In this document: piece after piece, positions 28,037-37,351 of the stretch
Layout: every line of letters starts with the position of its first letter
How positions within the stretch are numbered: the stretch's first letter is position 1
From: Pasteurellaceae bacterium Orientalotternb1
GTDB taxonomy: Bacteria > Pseudomonadota > Gammaproteobacteria > Enterobacterales > Pasteurellaceae
Assembly: GCA_011455275.1 (NCBI GenBank)
Contig: CP015028.1
Coordinates: forward strand, 2,144,911 to 2,208,910
DNA length: 64,000 bases
Direction of reading: 5' to 3'
The notes under the pieces: generated by a model
Told to the model about the DNA's origin: nothing
The model's input: only the letters and a program-made list of their open reading frames with translations
Databases searched by the model: none
Program-made: the position numbers and the translations under genes

Positions 28037-28122
28037 CGCGTTGGCGGCGACGGCGGCACTTGCGGGTCGTGTGGCGGCGTAGGTCGTAGCAAAGCCGTGA
28101 TGATTTTTATGAGGAGTGAAGA

Positions 28123-28647
28123 ATGATTAAAGAGACTTGGGAAGCAGCAAAAAAATTTAAAAATCTGTTTGAAAAAATGGAAAAGCTCAATGAGGATATT
28201 CAGCATTTACAAGCCATTGGTGAGTCTACCGTGAAAGCCATAGAACTCACCAATGTGGCAATCCATTTACAACAGATGATTGGGTCATTACAAAACGATT
28301 TACGGGCGTTGGAGCTCCATAATCGAGAGCTTGAAGATGAAGTTAGCAAGCTTCGCCATTTTGAAATAGAAAAAGACCAATATGTGCCATTTCAATTTGC
28401 CACTGGTGCTTTTGCGTATCGCAGCAACCATCCACTCACTAATACGAGCGGGGATGCCACGTATTATTATCTGTGTGCAAACTGCTACCACCAAGGTAAG
28501 AAATCGATACTTCAACCAGCGGAAGTTGTAGATAGTCATAGAACGTTGCGATGTCATAGTTGCTCCTCTTTGATTTTGTCTGAATATATTGAATCAACCA
28601 TTTTGGTTGCCAGATCGAGAGACCGTATTGATTTGTCAGGCTATTAA
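28123..28647 (+). CDS. Coiled-coil protein with C-terminal zinc ribbon
   Basis: 174 residues: an N-terminal coiled coil (about 1-90) and a zinc-ribbon-like end with CANC (about 123-126) and CHSC (about 148-151). No enzyme motif. The 86 bp before it are unusually GC-rich. Accessory-region gene of unknown role. Confidence 0.7.
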   Translation: MIKETWEAAKKFKNLFEKMEKLNEDIQHLQAIGESTVKAIELTNVAIHLQQMIGSLQNDLRALELHNRELEDEVSKLRHFEIEKDQYVPFQFATGAFAYRSNHPLTNTSGDATYYYLCANCYHQGKKSILQPAEVVDSHRTLRCHSCSSLILSEYIESTILVARSRDRIDLSGY

Positions 28648-28708
28648 GAGCATACATAAAACACGCATCATATTATTGTAGCCGTGTCAAAAATGAGCAG
28701 GAGGAAAG

Positions 28709-28936
28709 ATGACAAACTACGATAAATTGATTTTAGCCCTACTCAAAGAGGCACTCAGCCGCACAGAGTTATCTGCGGAACAACAAAAATCAACTTACGA
28801 GTCTTTAACTCGTGCATTTGAACCTACCTCTTTACGCATCTTTATCACCAGCACGCTTTCGGTTTACCTCAAAGAAATCGTGAAAAAATCTGAGCTGCTG
28901 AATTTGAGGGTGGGTAAGCATATTGCATTAAATTAA
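28709..28936 (+). CDS. Hypothetical accessory protein
   Basis: 75 residues (MTNYDKLILALLKEALSRTE...), helical, behind a CAGGAGGAAAG ribosome site. Fifteen bases before the next gene, so likely co-expressed with it. Confidence 0.65.
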   Translation: MTNYDKLILALLKEALSRTELSAEQQKSTYESLTRAFEPTSLRIFITSTLSVYLKEIVKKSELLNLRVGKHIALN

Positions 28937-28950
28937 TAAGGAAAAACAAA

Positions 28951-30003
28951 ATGACAAACGCACACAACGATCAAATATTAGATATAATAATTCGTAATGA
29001 GCAAGATGCTTATGAGCTGCTTCAACGCCTGTATGAAGACAACATTGTTGATATATCAAAAGTAAAAGTTGAATTTATTGGTTGGCCTGTTGTTCAAATG
29101 AAAGTGATAGGAGAGCGTTACCATTCAACTATTACTCCTCCTATCATGAAGGCATTCTTGAAATTACAAGATGGAATGTACCGAGCCTATGCATTAGCCG
29201 TTTATGGAGAAGTGAAACGCCTCTCGGATGCGGAAAAGAAACAACTAGAACTGGTCATTAAAGTTGCAGAAGGTTGTTCTGAGCTAAGTGACAATGGCAA
29301 TATTAACTGGACTGAAATTTGCAAAACACTGATACATAAAATGCCAAGCAAATATTTATTGATCGGGATACTCACCTTTATGGTGCTTTATTTCGGGGAT
29401 AGTTTTCATCAAAGTCATCTCGGTGATTTAAAACATCAACGAGAGCTTGCGGCAACTAAAGAAACTGAAAAAGCGTTGATAGAAGCAATCGCTATTCAAG
29501 CCGATATTTCCAAAGAAACGTTAGCTGCAAATAAGGAAATCGTGAACAAGGTGCTTGATCGTTATCCTACCTTAGAGGCGGTCAAGACCCACTCGCAAGA
29601 AACCCAGTCCGAATTTTTACGAAGTGCGGAAGATGCGGAAGAAATACAATTTCAAAATATCTCACTAACTGGACAACAAGCTAAAATGTTAGCAACAAAG
29701 CCAAGATTGCCAACACCTGAATTTAAAGAAATTCGTTTAGATGGTATGTATCGAATTTTAACCGTCCATACTGAGTTGCAGACTGGCTTTAAAGTGAAAA
29801 TCAGAAATGAGGTTGATGGCAATGAACTGACGGCTGAAGTACAAGATGATACGTTTGAAAGTCAATATAAACAAGCCATTCAAAATGGTACCTTTGAGAA
29901 GCGTCCAGTTGAATTATCTATCAATGCTAAACAGAAAATAAAAGATGGTACGATTAGTGATGCAGTAATTATTAAAGCCATTCTACATAAAAAAAAGAAG
30001 TAA
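28951..30003 (+). CDS. Large accessory protein with one membrane helix
   Basis: 350 residues. A globular N-terminal part (about 1-130), one hydrophobic segment (YLLIGILTFMVLYFGD, about 136-151), a charged helical region, then a C-terminal beta-rich part containing MYRILTVHTELQTGFKVKIR. The architecture recalls membrane-anchored phage exclusion or defence components, but I recognise no family. Followed by a clear terminator, so it ends the accessory transcript. Confidence 0.65.
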   Translation: MTNAHNDQILDIIIRNEQDAYELLQRLYEDNIVDISKVKVEFIGWPVVQMKVIGERYHSTITPPIMKAFLKLQDGMYRAYALAVYGEVKRLSDAEKKQLELVIKVAEGCSELSDNGNINWTEICKTLIHKMPSKYLLIGILTFMVLYFGDSFHQSHLGDLKHQRELAATKETEKALIEAIAIQADISKETLAANKEIVNKVLDRYPTLEAVKTHSQETQSEFLRSAEDAEEIQFQNISLTGQQAKMLATKPRLPTPEFKEIRLDGMYRILTVHTELQTGFKVKIRNEVDGNELTAEVQDDTFESQYKQAIQNGTFEKRPVELSINAKQKIKDGTISDAVIIKAILHKKKK

Positions 30004-30024
30004 ATTAAAAACATCACTTTCTAT

Positions 30025-30058
30025 ACGTCGTAATGTTGCTATTGCGACGTTTCTTTTT
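30025..30058 (+). terminator. Terminator ending accessory block
   Basis: ACGTCG (30025-30030) pairs with CGACGT (30045-30050), followed by TTCTTTTT. Confidence 0.7.
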
Positions 30059-30092
30059 AAAGCCCTACCATAATCTAAAATCCTATCTATTT

Positions 30093-30138
30093 ATTCTAGC
30101 CGAGTAAAAAATACTTCTGAACTCGCAAAAGCTATGCT
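30093..30138 (+). promoter_or_regulatory. Putative activator-dependent late promoter upstream of lysis genes
   Basis: The sequence TTCTAGCCGAGTAAAAAA followed by GCTATGCT recurs almost exactly at 39455-39499 with the same 31-bp distance between CCGAG and GCTATGCT. TATGCT fits a -10; there is no -35. The two sites lie where Mu has the C-activated promoters Plys and PI. Confidence 0.65.
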
Positions 30139-30180
30139 CTAGCTTCCGATTTTTAGTTCATTTTCAACAGGAGTATTTTT

Positions 30181-30546
30181 ATGAAAGGCTTTATTTTCGC
30201 ATTACAACGTGGTCGTTTAGTGTCTTGGGTGCTTGCCGCCTTGGTATTACTGGCGGCGATTGCACTACTTTCCCCGCAGCAGTTGCCCGTAGTGCTGTAT
30301 AAGCTCGCACTGGTCTCTATTGCCGCTATTATCGGCTACCACTTAGACCGTGCCTTATTCCCTTATTCGTCCCCAGGCTCTTATTTGAAGCAGAAATGGG
30401 TTAAGCAACAACATACAGCTCCCCATGGCGATAATGAACCAAAATACCCCGTCTGTGACGGCTACACGCTGGTGTTTGCCTTAGTGGTACTACGCCGTGC
30501 GGCGATTGTCGGTGCGGTGATTTTAGGCGTAACCTTGGGGCTGTAA
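30181..30546 (+). CDS. Putative holin
   Basis: 121 residues with about three hydrophobic segments (WVLAALVLLAAIALL; LALVSIAAIIGYHL; AAIVGAVILGVTLGL). Position directly before a transglycosylase and Rz/Rz1 pair, after the proposed late promoter, makes it the likely holin that opens the inner membrane. Identified by topology and context. Confidence 0.75.
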   Translation: MKGFIFALQRGRLVSWVLAALVLLAAIALLSPQQLPVVLYKLALVSIAAIIGYHLDRALFPYSSPGSYLKQKWVKQQHTAPHGDNEPKYPVCDGYTLVFALVVLRRAAIVGAVILGVTLGL

Positions 30547-30548
30547 CG

Positions 30549-31199
30549 ATGCGTATTGTTCACCATACTCACCCTGTATTTCGTCGGGTGGCGATGTTTT
30601 TGCTGACGTTGCTAGTTGCAAGTTGTTTATGTGTTGCCACCGCTTTTGCAGCCATTCCGCCGCAAGCGAAGCAATATCAACGTGAGCTAATTCGCAACAG
30701 CCACTTAGTTTGGGGCTTAAATGCCCCTATCGCCTTATTTGCTGCTCAAATTCACCAAGAATCCCAATGGAAACTGAATGCCCGTTCTCCCGTCGGGGCT
30801 CAAGGTTTAGCCCAATTTATGCCACAAACAGCGAAGTGGATTTCGCAAATCCGTCCTGAACTGGCAGCCAATCAGCCTTTTAACCCGTCTTGGGCATTGC
30901 GTGCCTTGGTTGAGCTCAATCGCTTTAATTACCAACGTATTACGGCGGCGAGTGAATGCGACCGCTTGGCGTTTATGCTCTCTGCCTACAATGGCGGGCT
31001 GGGTTGGGTGCAAAAAGATAAGCGGCTCGCCAAAGCCAAGGGATTAGATCCTTTGCGTTATTGGGAACACGTGGAGAAGGTTAATAGCGGGCGAAGCCGT
31101 GCAAACTTCAAGGAAAATCGGGGCTACCCGCAGCGGATTATCTACCGCTGGCAGCCGGAATACGTGACAGCCAATTGGGGTAAAGGAGCGTGTTTATGA
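30549..31199 (+). CDS. SLT-type lytic transglycosylase endolysin
   Basis: The 216-residue protein has an N-terminal signal or anchor segment (FLLTLLVASCLCVATAFA) and an SLT domain: catalytic Glu in AAQIHQESQWKLNARS, PVGAQGLAQFMP, and MLSAYNGGLGWV. It cleaves the glycan chain of peptidoglycan at lysis. The signal suggests export independent of holin pores. The stop overlaps the Rz start (ATGA). Confidence 0.92.
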   Translation: MRIVHHTHPVFRRVAMFLLTLLVASCLCVATAFAAIPPQAKQYQRELIRNSHLVWGLNAPIALFAAQIHQESQWKLNARSPVGAQGLAQFMPQTAKWISQIRPELAANQPFNPSWALRALVELNRFNYQRITAASECDRLAFMLSAYNGGLGWVQKDKRLAKAKGLDPLRYWEHVEKVNSGRSRANFKENRGYPQRIIYRWQPEYVTANWGKGACL

Positions 31200-31618
31200 T
31201 GGGATTGACTCGTCTTGCCTTAGTGCGTTTCGGTAGCTGGTTACTTGGTGCCTTGATGGTATTAGGGTTAATCAGCTACACCGCTTATCAATGGGGCTAT
31301 CAGGTTGCCAAACTGAATGTTGAAATTATGCAAAATCAGGTACTCAACGCCCAAATCACCAAACTCACTCAGGAAACCCAAGCTGCCCAAGCGGTCAGCC
31401 TTGCCTTGAGCCAGTCTCTTGACCAATACAAGCAACTCGGAGAACAGACAACCGATGAATTACACAAACTGTTGGCCCAAACACGGGCTACTCGTCAGCA
31501 TTGCCGTTTTGATGCTGCAAGCCTGCGTATCCTCCACAATGCCCGTGAGCGTGCCGCCCAAGCCGTTACCGGCGGCATTGACCACCCCGTGTCCGAGACC
31601 CGCAACGATAAACGGTGA
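31196..31618 (+). CDS. Rz-like inner-membrane spanin
   Basis: The 140-residue protein has one N-terminal transmembrane helix (GSWLLGALMVLGLISYTAYQW) and a long periplasmic coiled coil (about 40-110). This is the standard i-spanin plan. ATG at 31196 sits behind AAAGGAG. The Rz1-like gene begins inside it in another frame. Confidence 0.8.
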   Translation: MMGLTRLALVRFGSWLLGALMVLGLISYTAYQWGYQVAKLNVEIMQNQVLNAQITKLTQETQAAQAVSLALSQSLDQYKQLGEQTTDELHKLLAQTRATRQHCRFDAASLRILHNARERAAQAVTGGIDHPVSETRNDKR

Positions 31619-31736
31619 GGATGCCGATGCTATTTTTATCACGCTCAAAACCATGTACGACCTTTACGGTGAATGTGCGGGTCGCCATGTTGAGCTAATC
31701 AAAACACTACAGGAGAGAAAAGGAGATGAAAAATGA
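31455..31736 (+). CDS. Rz1-like outer-membrane spanin lipoprotein
   Basis: A 93-residue lipoprotein with lipobox VLMLQAC (Cys about residue 24) followed by a proline-rich stretch (MPVSVPPKPLPAALTTPCP). It overlaps Rz out of frame and extends past it. Longer than lambda Rz1. Together with Rz it would bridge and fuse the membranes. The next gene overlaps its stop. Confidence 0.8.
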   Translation: MNYTNCWPKHGLLVSIAVLMLQACVSSTMPVSVPPKPLPAALTTPCPRPATINGEDADAIFITLKTMYDLYGECAGRHVELIKTLQERKGDEK

Positions 31737-32083
31737 TTGAAGTACACGGCTGGCAGGCGATTACCTATTTTGTCGGCTTGGTGATGACGATTTTGGGAAT
31801 GTTGATTGGCTTCGGCAAAATCTTACTCGCCCAGTTTGAATCCAAGCTCGATTTACGCTTTAAATCAAACGATGAAAATTACCGTCGTTTGCACGATGAC
31901 ATCAAAGCGGCGAAAGAGATGTCGGAAGCTGCCGAAAAATTAGCCTTAGAGCTGAAAATCGCCCTACCGAATGATTACCAGCGGCGAGAGGATGCCATTC
32001 GCAGTGAAGCGGTGAATTCCGCCCGTTTGGATGCCATCAACACCAAATTAGACCAAATTATTTTGATGAACGGAAAACAATAA
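31733..32083 (+). CDS. DUF2730-like phage protein
   Basis: 116 residues with one N-terminal transmembrane helix (AITYFVGLVMTILGMLIGFG) and a helical, coiled-coil-prone remainder. Found at this position (between lysis and terminase) in Mu-like phages; role unknown. Confidence 0.75.
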   Translation: MIEVHGWQAITYFVGLVMTILGMLIGFGKILLAQFESKLDLRFKSNDENYRRLHDDIKAAKEMSEAAEKLALELKIALPNDYQRREDAIRSEAVNSARLDAINTKLDQIILMNGKQ

Positions 32084-32085
32084 CA

Positions 32086-32394
32086 ATGATGAATTTTGAA
32101 CAAAACAAGAAAGAGCATATCCGTTGGTTAATCTTACTCACCCTCGACCACGCCCGCCCGATTGGAGCGGCAGAAGGGTTGATTTTATCCACCATTCAAA
32201 CCGTGCCAATGCAGCTGACGATGATTGAGCTACGTCGAGAATTAGATTATTTGGCTGACAAAGGCTTAGTTGAAATTAAAGGGCGTGAGACAGCACGCTG
32301 GCACGCCAAACTTACCAGCAAAGGCGTGGATGTAGTGGAATATACCGAACCCGCAGGGGCAGGTATTGCCCGCCCTGAAAAATACTGGGGGTAG
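32086..32394 (+). CDS. Mu gp26-like winged-helix protein
   Basis: 102 residues. LILLTLDHARPIGAAEGLI and ELRRELDYLADKGLVEIKGRE form a winged helix. Corresponds to Mu gp26 by position, immediately before the small terminase. Confidence 0.78.
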   Translation: MMNFEQNKKEHIRWLILLTLDHARPIGAAEGLILSTIQTVPMQLTMIELRRELDYLADKGLVEIKGRETARWHAKLTSKGVDVVEYTEPAGAGIARPEKYWG

Positions 32395-32396
32395 GT

Positions 32397-32936
32397 ATGC
32401 CAAAGCGTTCAACGGTCAAAACCTTACCCCAAGCAGTGAAAGAGTGGCTTGATGCAGCCCTGCTCGAAAACAACTTTAGCGGTTATTCCGAGCTTGAAGC
32501 CGAACTCAAAGCCCGTGGTTATGACATCTCCCGCAGTGCCGTGCACCGTTACGGGCAAGCCTTAGAGCGACGTTTAGCGTCGATTAAAGCCAGTACCGAA
32601 GCGGCAAAAATCATCTCTGAAAACATTGGTGATGATAAAAGTAGCCAATCCGAAGCGATTCTGGAAATGGTGCAAAGCCAAGTGTTTGAAGTATTGATGA
32701 AACTTGAAAGCGTCAAAGAAAACGAAGATCCAATGGAGCGACTTGCCGCATTATCGTTTGTGGGAAAAAACATTAGCCCGCTGATTGGGGCGGCAATCAA
32801 TTTGAAACGCTATCGCTCCCAAGTCAAAGAAAAAGCTGAAGCGGCTGCCCAAGCGGTGGAAACCATTGTGAAGAAAAACGGCTTAACGGATGAAACAGCC
32901 GAGCAAATCCGACAACGTATTTTAGGGGTGGTGTAA
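32397..32936 (+). CDS. Small terminase subunit (DUF3486, gp27-like)
   Basis: The 179-residue protein matches the DUF3486 family: an N-terminal helix-turn-helix (FSGYSELEAELKARGYDISRSAVHRYGQ) that binds DNA, and a C-terminal helical oligomerisation part. It marks phage DNA for headful packaging. The stop overlaps the large-subunit start. Confidence 0.88.
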   Translation: MPKRSTVKTLPQAVKEWLDAALLENNFSGYSELEAELKARGYDISRSAVHRYGQALERRLASIKASTEAAKIISENIGDDKSSQSEAILEMVQSQVFEVLMKLESVKENEDPMERLAALSFVGKNISPLIGAAINLKRYRSQVKEKAEAAAQAVETIVKKNGLTDETAEQIRQRILGVV

Positions 32937-34480
32937 TGCAGTTAGCTGATCGTACGCCATCCGTCTTGCTCCCTTACCAACAGCGTTGGTGTGCGGATAC
33001 CACGCCGGTGAAAGTGTGTGAAAAATCACGCCGTATCGGTCTCTCGTGGGGTGAAGCGGCAGACACAGCGTTGCTTGCTGCATCACAAAAAGGGATGGAC
33101 TGTTGGTACATCGGCTATAACCGCGAAATGGCGTTGGAATTTATCCGTGACTGTGGCAACTGGGCAAAATCCTATGGCTCCGCCGCCAGCGAAATTGAAG
33201 AAACCGAAGAAATTTTCAAAGAAGGCGATGAAGAGAAATCCATTCTGGCTTTCGTCATCCGCTTTGCCAGTGGTTGGCGAATTACCGCACTCTCAAGCCG
33301 TCCGTCTAACCTGCGGGGTAAACAAGGGCGAGTGATTATTGATGAAGCCGCGTTCCACGATGATTTGAGCGAACTACTCAAAGCGGCAATGGCACTGCTA
33401 ATGTGGGGTGGTCAAGTGCATATCATCAGCACCCATAATGGGGTGGATAACCCTTTCAACGAGCTAATTACCGACATTCGGGCGGGCAAAAAACCATACA
33501 GCTTGCATACCATCACCTTTGATGATGCCATTCGTGATGGGCTTTACCAGCGAATCTGTTTACGTTTGAAACGGGAGTGGACGCAAGAAGCTGAAACCGC
33601 ATGGATTAACGAAATTCGGGCATCTTATGGCGAAGCGGCAAGCGAAGAGTTGGATTGTATCCCGAAAAATTCAGGTGGGGCGTGGCTCTCTCGTGCCTTG
33701 ATTGAAAGCCGAATGAGCAAGCAAACACCACTTGTTCGCCTGACGAAAAGTGATGATTTTGCCTTAATTGACGAGCCAGTGCGTTACGTTGAAATCGAAG
33801 CATGGTGTGAAGAACATCTCTTGCCGATTTTGCAATCTTTGCCACAAGGGCAGCGTAGCTATCTTGGTGAAGACTTTGGACGCAAAGGTGACTTAACCGT
33901 AATTTGCGTGGGGCAAGAACAAGCGGATTTAAGCCTGCAAGAAGTGCTGGTGGTGGAACTGTCTAAAATCCCGTTTAAGCAACAAGAGCAAATCTATTAC
34001 TACATTTGCGACCGCTTACCCCGTTTTTCCAAAGCAGCAAATGATGCGGGCGGTAACGGTATGTTTTTATCGGAAGCTGCCCAAGACCGTTACGGGCAGG
34101 TGGTGGAAGGCATTATGCTCAATGAAAGCTGGTATCGGGAACACGCCCCGCCGTTTAAAGCCGCATTGGAAGATGGCACATTCCACGGCATTCCATATCA
34201 CACTGATATGCTGGATGATTTGCGTGCTTTTCAGGTGGTGCGGGGTGTGCCACGTATTCCCGATAAACGAAGCATTGGCAAAAGTGGCACACAACGCCAC
34301 GGTGATGCAGGCATTGCGAAATTATTGCTCTACTACGCCTACCGCACCGATGAAGGGTTTGAAATTAATTATCGCTCAATTGGCGAGCGAGCATCTAGCT
34401 TCGGCAGCCGTTTTTCAACGAGTCGAACCAGTCGAGGCTTCGGCACTATTCGTGGACGTAACGATTTTACAGGATATTAA
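32936..34480 (+). CDS. Large terminase subunit (gp28-like)
   Basis: The 514-residue packaging motor has an ATPase domain (EKSRRIGLSWGEAADTALL as Walker A-like region; RVIIDEAAFHDDL as Walker B) and a C-terminal RNase H-like nuclease (YLGEDFGRKGDLTVI with the first catalytic Asp; SKAANDAGGNGMFLSE). It cuts phage DNA and drives it into proheads. Confidence 0.93.
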   Translation: MQLADRTPSVLLPYQQRWCADTTPVKVCEKSRRIGLSWGEAADTALLAASQKGMDCWYIGYNREMALEFIRDCGNWAKSYGSAASEIEETEEIFKEGDEEKSILAFVIRFASGWRITALSSRPSNLRGKQGRVIIDEAAFHDDLSELLKAAMALLMWGGQVHIISTHNGVDNPFNELITDIRAGKKPYSLHTITFDDAIRDGLYQRICLRLKREWTQEAETAWINEIRASYGEAASEELDCIPKNSGGAWLSRALIESRMSKQTPLVRLTKSDDFALIDEPVRYVEIEAWCEEHLLPILQSLPQGQRSYLGEDFGRKGDLTVICVGQEQADLSLQEVLVVELSKIPFKQQEQIYYYICDRLPRFSKAANDAGGNGMFLSEAAQDRYGQVVEGIMLNESWYREHAPPFKAALEDGTFHGIPYHTDMLDDLRAFQVVRGVPRIPDKRSIGKSGTQRHGDAGIAKLLLYYAYRTDEGFEINYRSIGERASSFGSRFSTSRTSRGFGTIRGRNDFTGY

Positions 34481-34482
34481 AA

Positions 34483-35979
34483 ATGGGTTTAAAAGATTGG
34501 TTTACCAGTAAAAATAAAAAGCCCGTGCTCAAGCAAGAGATTGCAGGCACAGGCGACGGTCAGGACATTACCAAAGGCTATATCACTGAATTAGCCCAAC
34601 CTAGTGATGGGGTGCTTGCAGGGCGTGGCCGTGGCGATTTAAGCCTGTATGAAAAGGTGTTATCGGATGAAGAAGTCAAACGCACCTTCGGGCAACGGCA
34701 AGATGCCCTGATTGCCAAAGAGTGGAAGGTCGATGCCGCAAGCGATAGCCCGCAAGATATACAAGCAGCAGAGTTTATTCGCCAGTGGTTGAATGAAATC
34801 GGCTTTGACCGAGTAACCAAACTGATGCACTACGGCATTTTCTACGGCTATGCCGTGGCGGAATTGATCTATCGCCAAAATGATGAAGGGCAATACCTTG
34901 CCGACATTAAAGTACGTAATCGCCGCCGTTTCCGCTTTACCCCACAAGGTGAATTGCGGTTACTCACCCGTGACCACCCGCAAGGCATTGAATGCCCCGC
35001 TCCGTACTTTTGGACATTTTGCACAGGGGCAGATCACGATGACGAGCCTTACGGCATCGGCTTAGCCCACTGGCTATACTGGTTGAGTTATTTCAAACGC
35101 AATGGCGTGAAGTTTTGGCTGATTTTCTTGGAGAAATTCGGAATGCCAACTGCCTTGGGGCGTTACCCGAAAAACACCTCCGAACCTGATCAAGAAAAGC
35201 TGTTAGAAGCCTTATATGCCATTCAGTCGGACAGCGGCATCATCGTGCCGACGGATATGCCGGTGGAATTACTCAGTGCAACCCGTAGCGGCACGGCAGA
35301 TTACAAAGCCTTGTGGGACACGATGAACGACGGGATCCAACGTGTGGTCTTAGGGCAAACCACTTCATCAGGCGGCACTGCAGGTAGACTAGGCAACGAT
35401 GATTTGCAAGAAAAAGTGCTGGATTTCATCATTAAAGCCGATGCGGATGTGATTTGCGAATCGTTCAACCGTGGGCCAGTAGCGTGGCTTACCAAAATGA
35501 ATTTTGCCAATGCCAACCCACCACGCGTCTATCGGGTATTTGATGAGCCAGAAGATTTAACCGACAAAGCCACCCGCGACAAAATTGTGTTTGAGACCAC
35601 GGGCTACCGCCCAACCCTTGCCCAAGTGCAAGAGAGCTACGGCGGTGAGTGGGAAGCGGCAAGCACGGCAGACGGTGACATACAAGCGGTCACTTCCGCC
35701 CCAAATTTTGCAAATCCGTCTCACCACGTCCACGATGACGCTCCAGCACAGATGACCGAGCAACTCGGCAAGCGGATGCAGCCGATTATTGATGACTGGT
35801 TAGCCAAAATCCGTGAACTGGTGGATAAATCGGACTCGTTGGAACAAGTGCGTGATGAGCTGCTGACGCTCTATCCTGATATGGATTTACAGCAATATGC
35901 CGATGCCATGGCAGTGGCACTGCAAGCAGCAAACTTAAACGGGCGTTATCAAGTGGTAGAGGAATCCAAAGATGGTTAA
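34483..35979 (+). CDS. Portal protein (DUF935, gp29-like)
   Basis: The 498-residue protein matches the DUF935 portal family of Mu-like phages (GRGDLSLYEKVLSDEEVKRT, DIKVRNRRRFRFTPQGELRLL, FLEKFGMPTALGRYP). Twelve copies would form the head vertex channel. An exact uptake core (35692-35700) with its AAATTTTGCAAAT tail is embedded in frame, encoding AVTSAPNFANPS, near the start of the C-terminal tail. Overlaps the MuF gene by 8 bp. Confidence 0.92.
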   Translation: MGLKDWFTSKNKKPVLKQEIAGTGDGQDITKGYITELAQPSDGVLAGRGRGDLSLYEKVLSDEEVKRTFGQRQDALIAKEWKVDAASDSPQDIQAAEFIRQWLNEIGFDRVTKLMHYGIFYGYAVAELIYRQNDEGQYLADIKVRNRRRFRFTPQGELRLLTRDHPQGIECPAPYFWTFCTGADHDDEPYGIGLAHWLYWLSYFKRNGVKFWLIFLEKFGMPTALGRYPKNTSEPDQEKLLEALYAIQSDSGIIVPTDMPVELLSATRSGTADYKALWDTMNDGIQRVVLGQTTSSGGTAGRLGNDDLQEKVLDFIIKADADVICESFNRGPVAWLTKMNFANANPPRVYRVFDEPEDLTDKATRDKIVFETTGYRPTLAQVQESYGGEWEAASTADGDIQAVTSAPNFANPSHHVHDDAPAQMTEQLGKRMQPIIDDWLAKIRELVDKSDSLEQVRDELLTLYPDMDLQQYADAMAVALQAANLNGRYQVVEESKDG

Positions 35980-37207
35980 TTACGGCAGTGTGGCGTTTGA
36001 CGAGCAAATTGAATTTTACACACGCAAAATCCCTACCCCAACCCAAAGCTGGGCAGATATTTACGGGGCAGAACACGATTACGCTGCGGTGGTGGCAGGG
36101 GCACACAAGCGGGAAATTATTGAAGATTTTGCCGCTGCCATTCAGGATTTTATCGCCAACGGCAAAACCCTCGAAGAATTTCGCCAACGTTTTGATGAGA
36201 TTGTGGCAAAACACAACTGGACGTACAACGGTGGGCGAAATTGGCGTACTCGGATTATTTATGAAACCAACCTACGCAGTAGTTATCAAGCAGGGCGTTA
36301 TGCCCAGCTTAATGAAATGCGAGAGACAATGCCGTGGTGGGAATATGTGCATAGTGATGCCGTGGCTCGCCCACGCCCCGAACATCAAAGTTGGGATGGG
36401 CTGATTCTGCACCATTCCGACCCGTGGTGGAAAACGCATTTTCCGATCAATGCGTGGGGTTGTCAGTGTACGGTGATTGGACGTAGCCAAGCCTATTTAG
36501 ACCGATTAGGGCTAAAACCTGACACAGCCCCTGAGATTGAGTGGCAAGAAAAAATCGTCGGCGTGCGGAGTGGCAACCCCCGACTAGTTCGAGTACCCAA
36601 AGGCATTGATCCGAGTTTTGAACATATTCCTGGTGCTGCACGGTTAGAAAGTCAGGTAATGACACCGTTAGATGAAAACGGGGAGCCGAAGCGGGCAAGT
36701 TTTTACCCACACTTACCAACTAATTCAACACCATTGCCTCAAATTAGAAAGTTCGGTGCTGAAAAATTGTTGCCGTTAGAAAAATCAGATGATTTTTATG
36801 TTTCGCAATTTCTAGCTGAATTTGGTGCAACACTAGACAAACCCGTTATCTTTACTGATGTTGTTGGAGAGCCATTGGTAATCAGCAAAAAACTCTTTAC
36901 GTCAAGAAGTGGACACTCAAAAGCGAAAAAGCGTGGGCGAGAAAAATACTTATTACTATTGGCTGAAGCGTTAAGACACCCTGATGAAATTTGGGTAAGG
37001 GTTGAGCATTGGCACAATATTGACAAGCTTTTAGTCCGTCGCCGTTACATTTCGAGAATTGAAGTAGAAGGTGAAGAAGTGCCTACGTTGGCAGTATTTG
37101 AAGTAGGAGATAACGGTTGGGAAGGTGTAACAACTTTTGCTTCAGATAATTATGAATACCTTGAACAAGTCAGAACTGGGGTATTGTTATACCGTCGAGA
37201 AGAATAA
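35972..37207 (+). CDS. MuF head morphogenesis protein with C-terminal PBECR2 nuclease-type domain
   Basis: The 411-residue protein has a MuF/gpF minor head domain (about 1-165: NWRTRIIYETNLRSSYQAGR, then HPINAWGCQC-like FPINAWGCQCTVIGRS) and a C-terminal PBECR2 domain (about 262-411: FYVSQFLAEFG, KPVIFTDVVGEPLVIS, KAKKRGREKYLLLLAEAL, HPDEIWVRVE, RRRYISRIE, LAVFEVGDNGW, TGVLLYRREE). PBECR2 belongs to the barnase-EndoU-colicin-RelE-like fold seen as a toxin tail on MuF proteins; family members are predicted nucleases. It could be injected with DNA. No protein antidote gene follows. Three structured RNA elements do. Confidence 0.9.
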   Translation: MVNYGSVAFDEQIEFYTRKIPTPTQSWADIYGAEHDYAAVVAGAHKREIIEDFAAAIQDFIANGKTLEEFRQRFDEIVAKHNWTYNGGRNWRTRIIYETNLRSSYQAGRYAQLNEMRETMPWWEYVHSDAVARPRPEHQSWDGLILHHSDPWWKTHFPINAWGCQCTVIGRSQAYLDRLGLKPDTAPEIEWQEKIVGVRSGNPRLVRVPKGIDPSFEHIPGAARLESQVMTPLDENGEPKRASFYPHLPTNSTPLPQIRKFGAEKLLPLEKSDDFYVSQFLAEFGATLDKPVIFTDVVGEPLVISKKLFTSRSGHSKAKKRGREKYLLLLAEALRHPDEIWVRVEHWHNIDKLLVRRRYISRIEVEGEEVPTLAVFEVGDNGWEGVTTFASDNYEYLEQVRTGVLLYRREE

Positions 37208-37210
37208 AAA

Positions 37211-37286
37211 GTCTTACCCGCCGCCACAGGTAAGACTCGCTGGGTGTGGGATTTGAGGTCTTGGCGGAGACTGCCCACCCAATGCG
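37211..37286 (+). ncRNA. Kissing-loop RNA element, copy A
   Basis: Stem P1 GTCTTACC (37211-37218) pairs with GGTAAGAC (37229-37236). Stem P2 CGC+TGGGTG (38-46) pairs with CACCCA+GCG (76-86) across a 2-nt AT bulge. Inner stem P3 GTCT (58-61) pairs with AGAC (68-71). The P1 loop contains CCGCCA (37221-37226), fully complementary to the 6-nt P3 loop TGGCGG (37262-37267). It starts 3 bp after the MuF-PBECR2 stop codon. Confidence 0.75.
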
Positions 37287-37351
37287 ATAGAGACATAATA
37301 CGCTTACATTTTTTAGCTGTAAACTATTTGTTGACAATTGAAATAAAAAAC

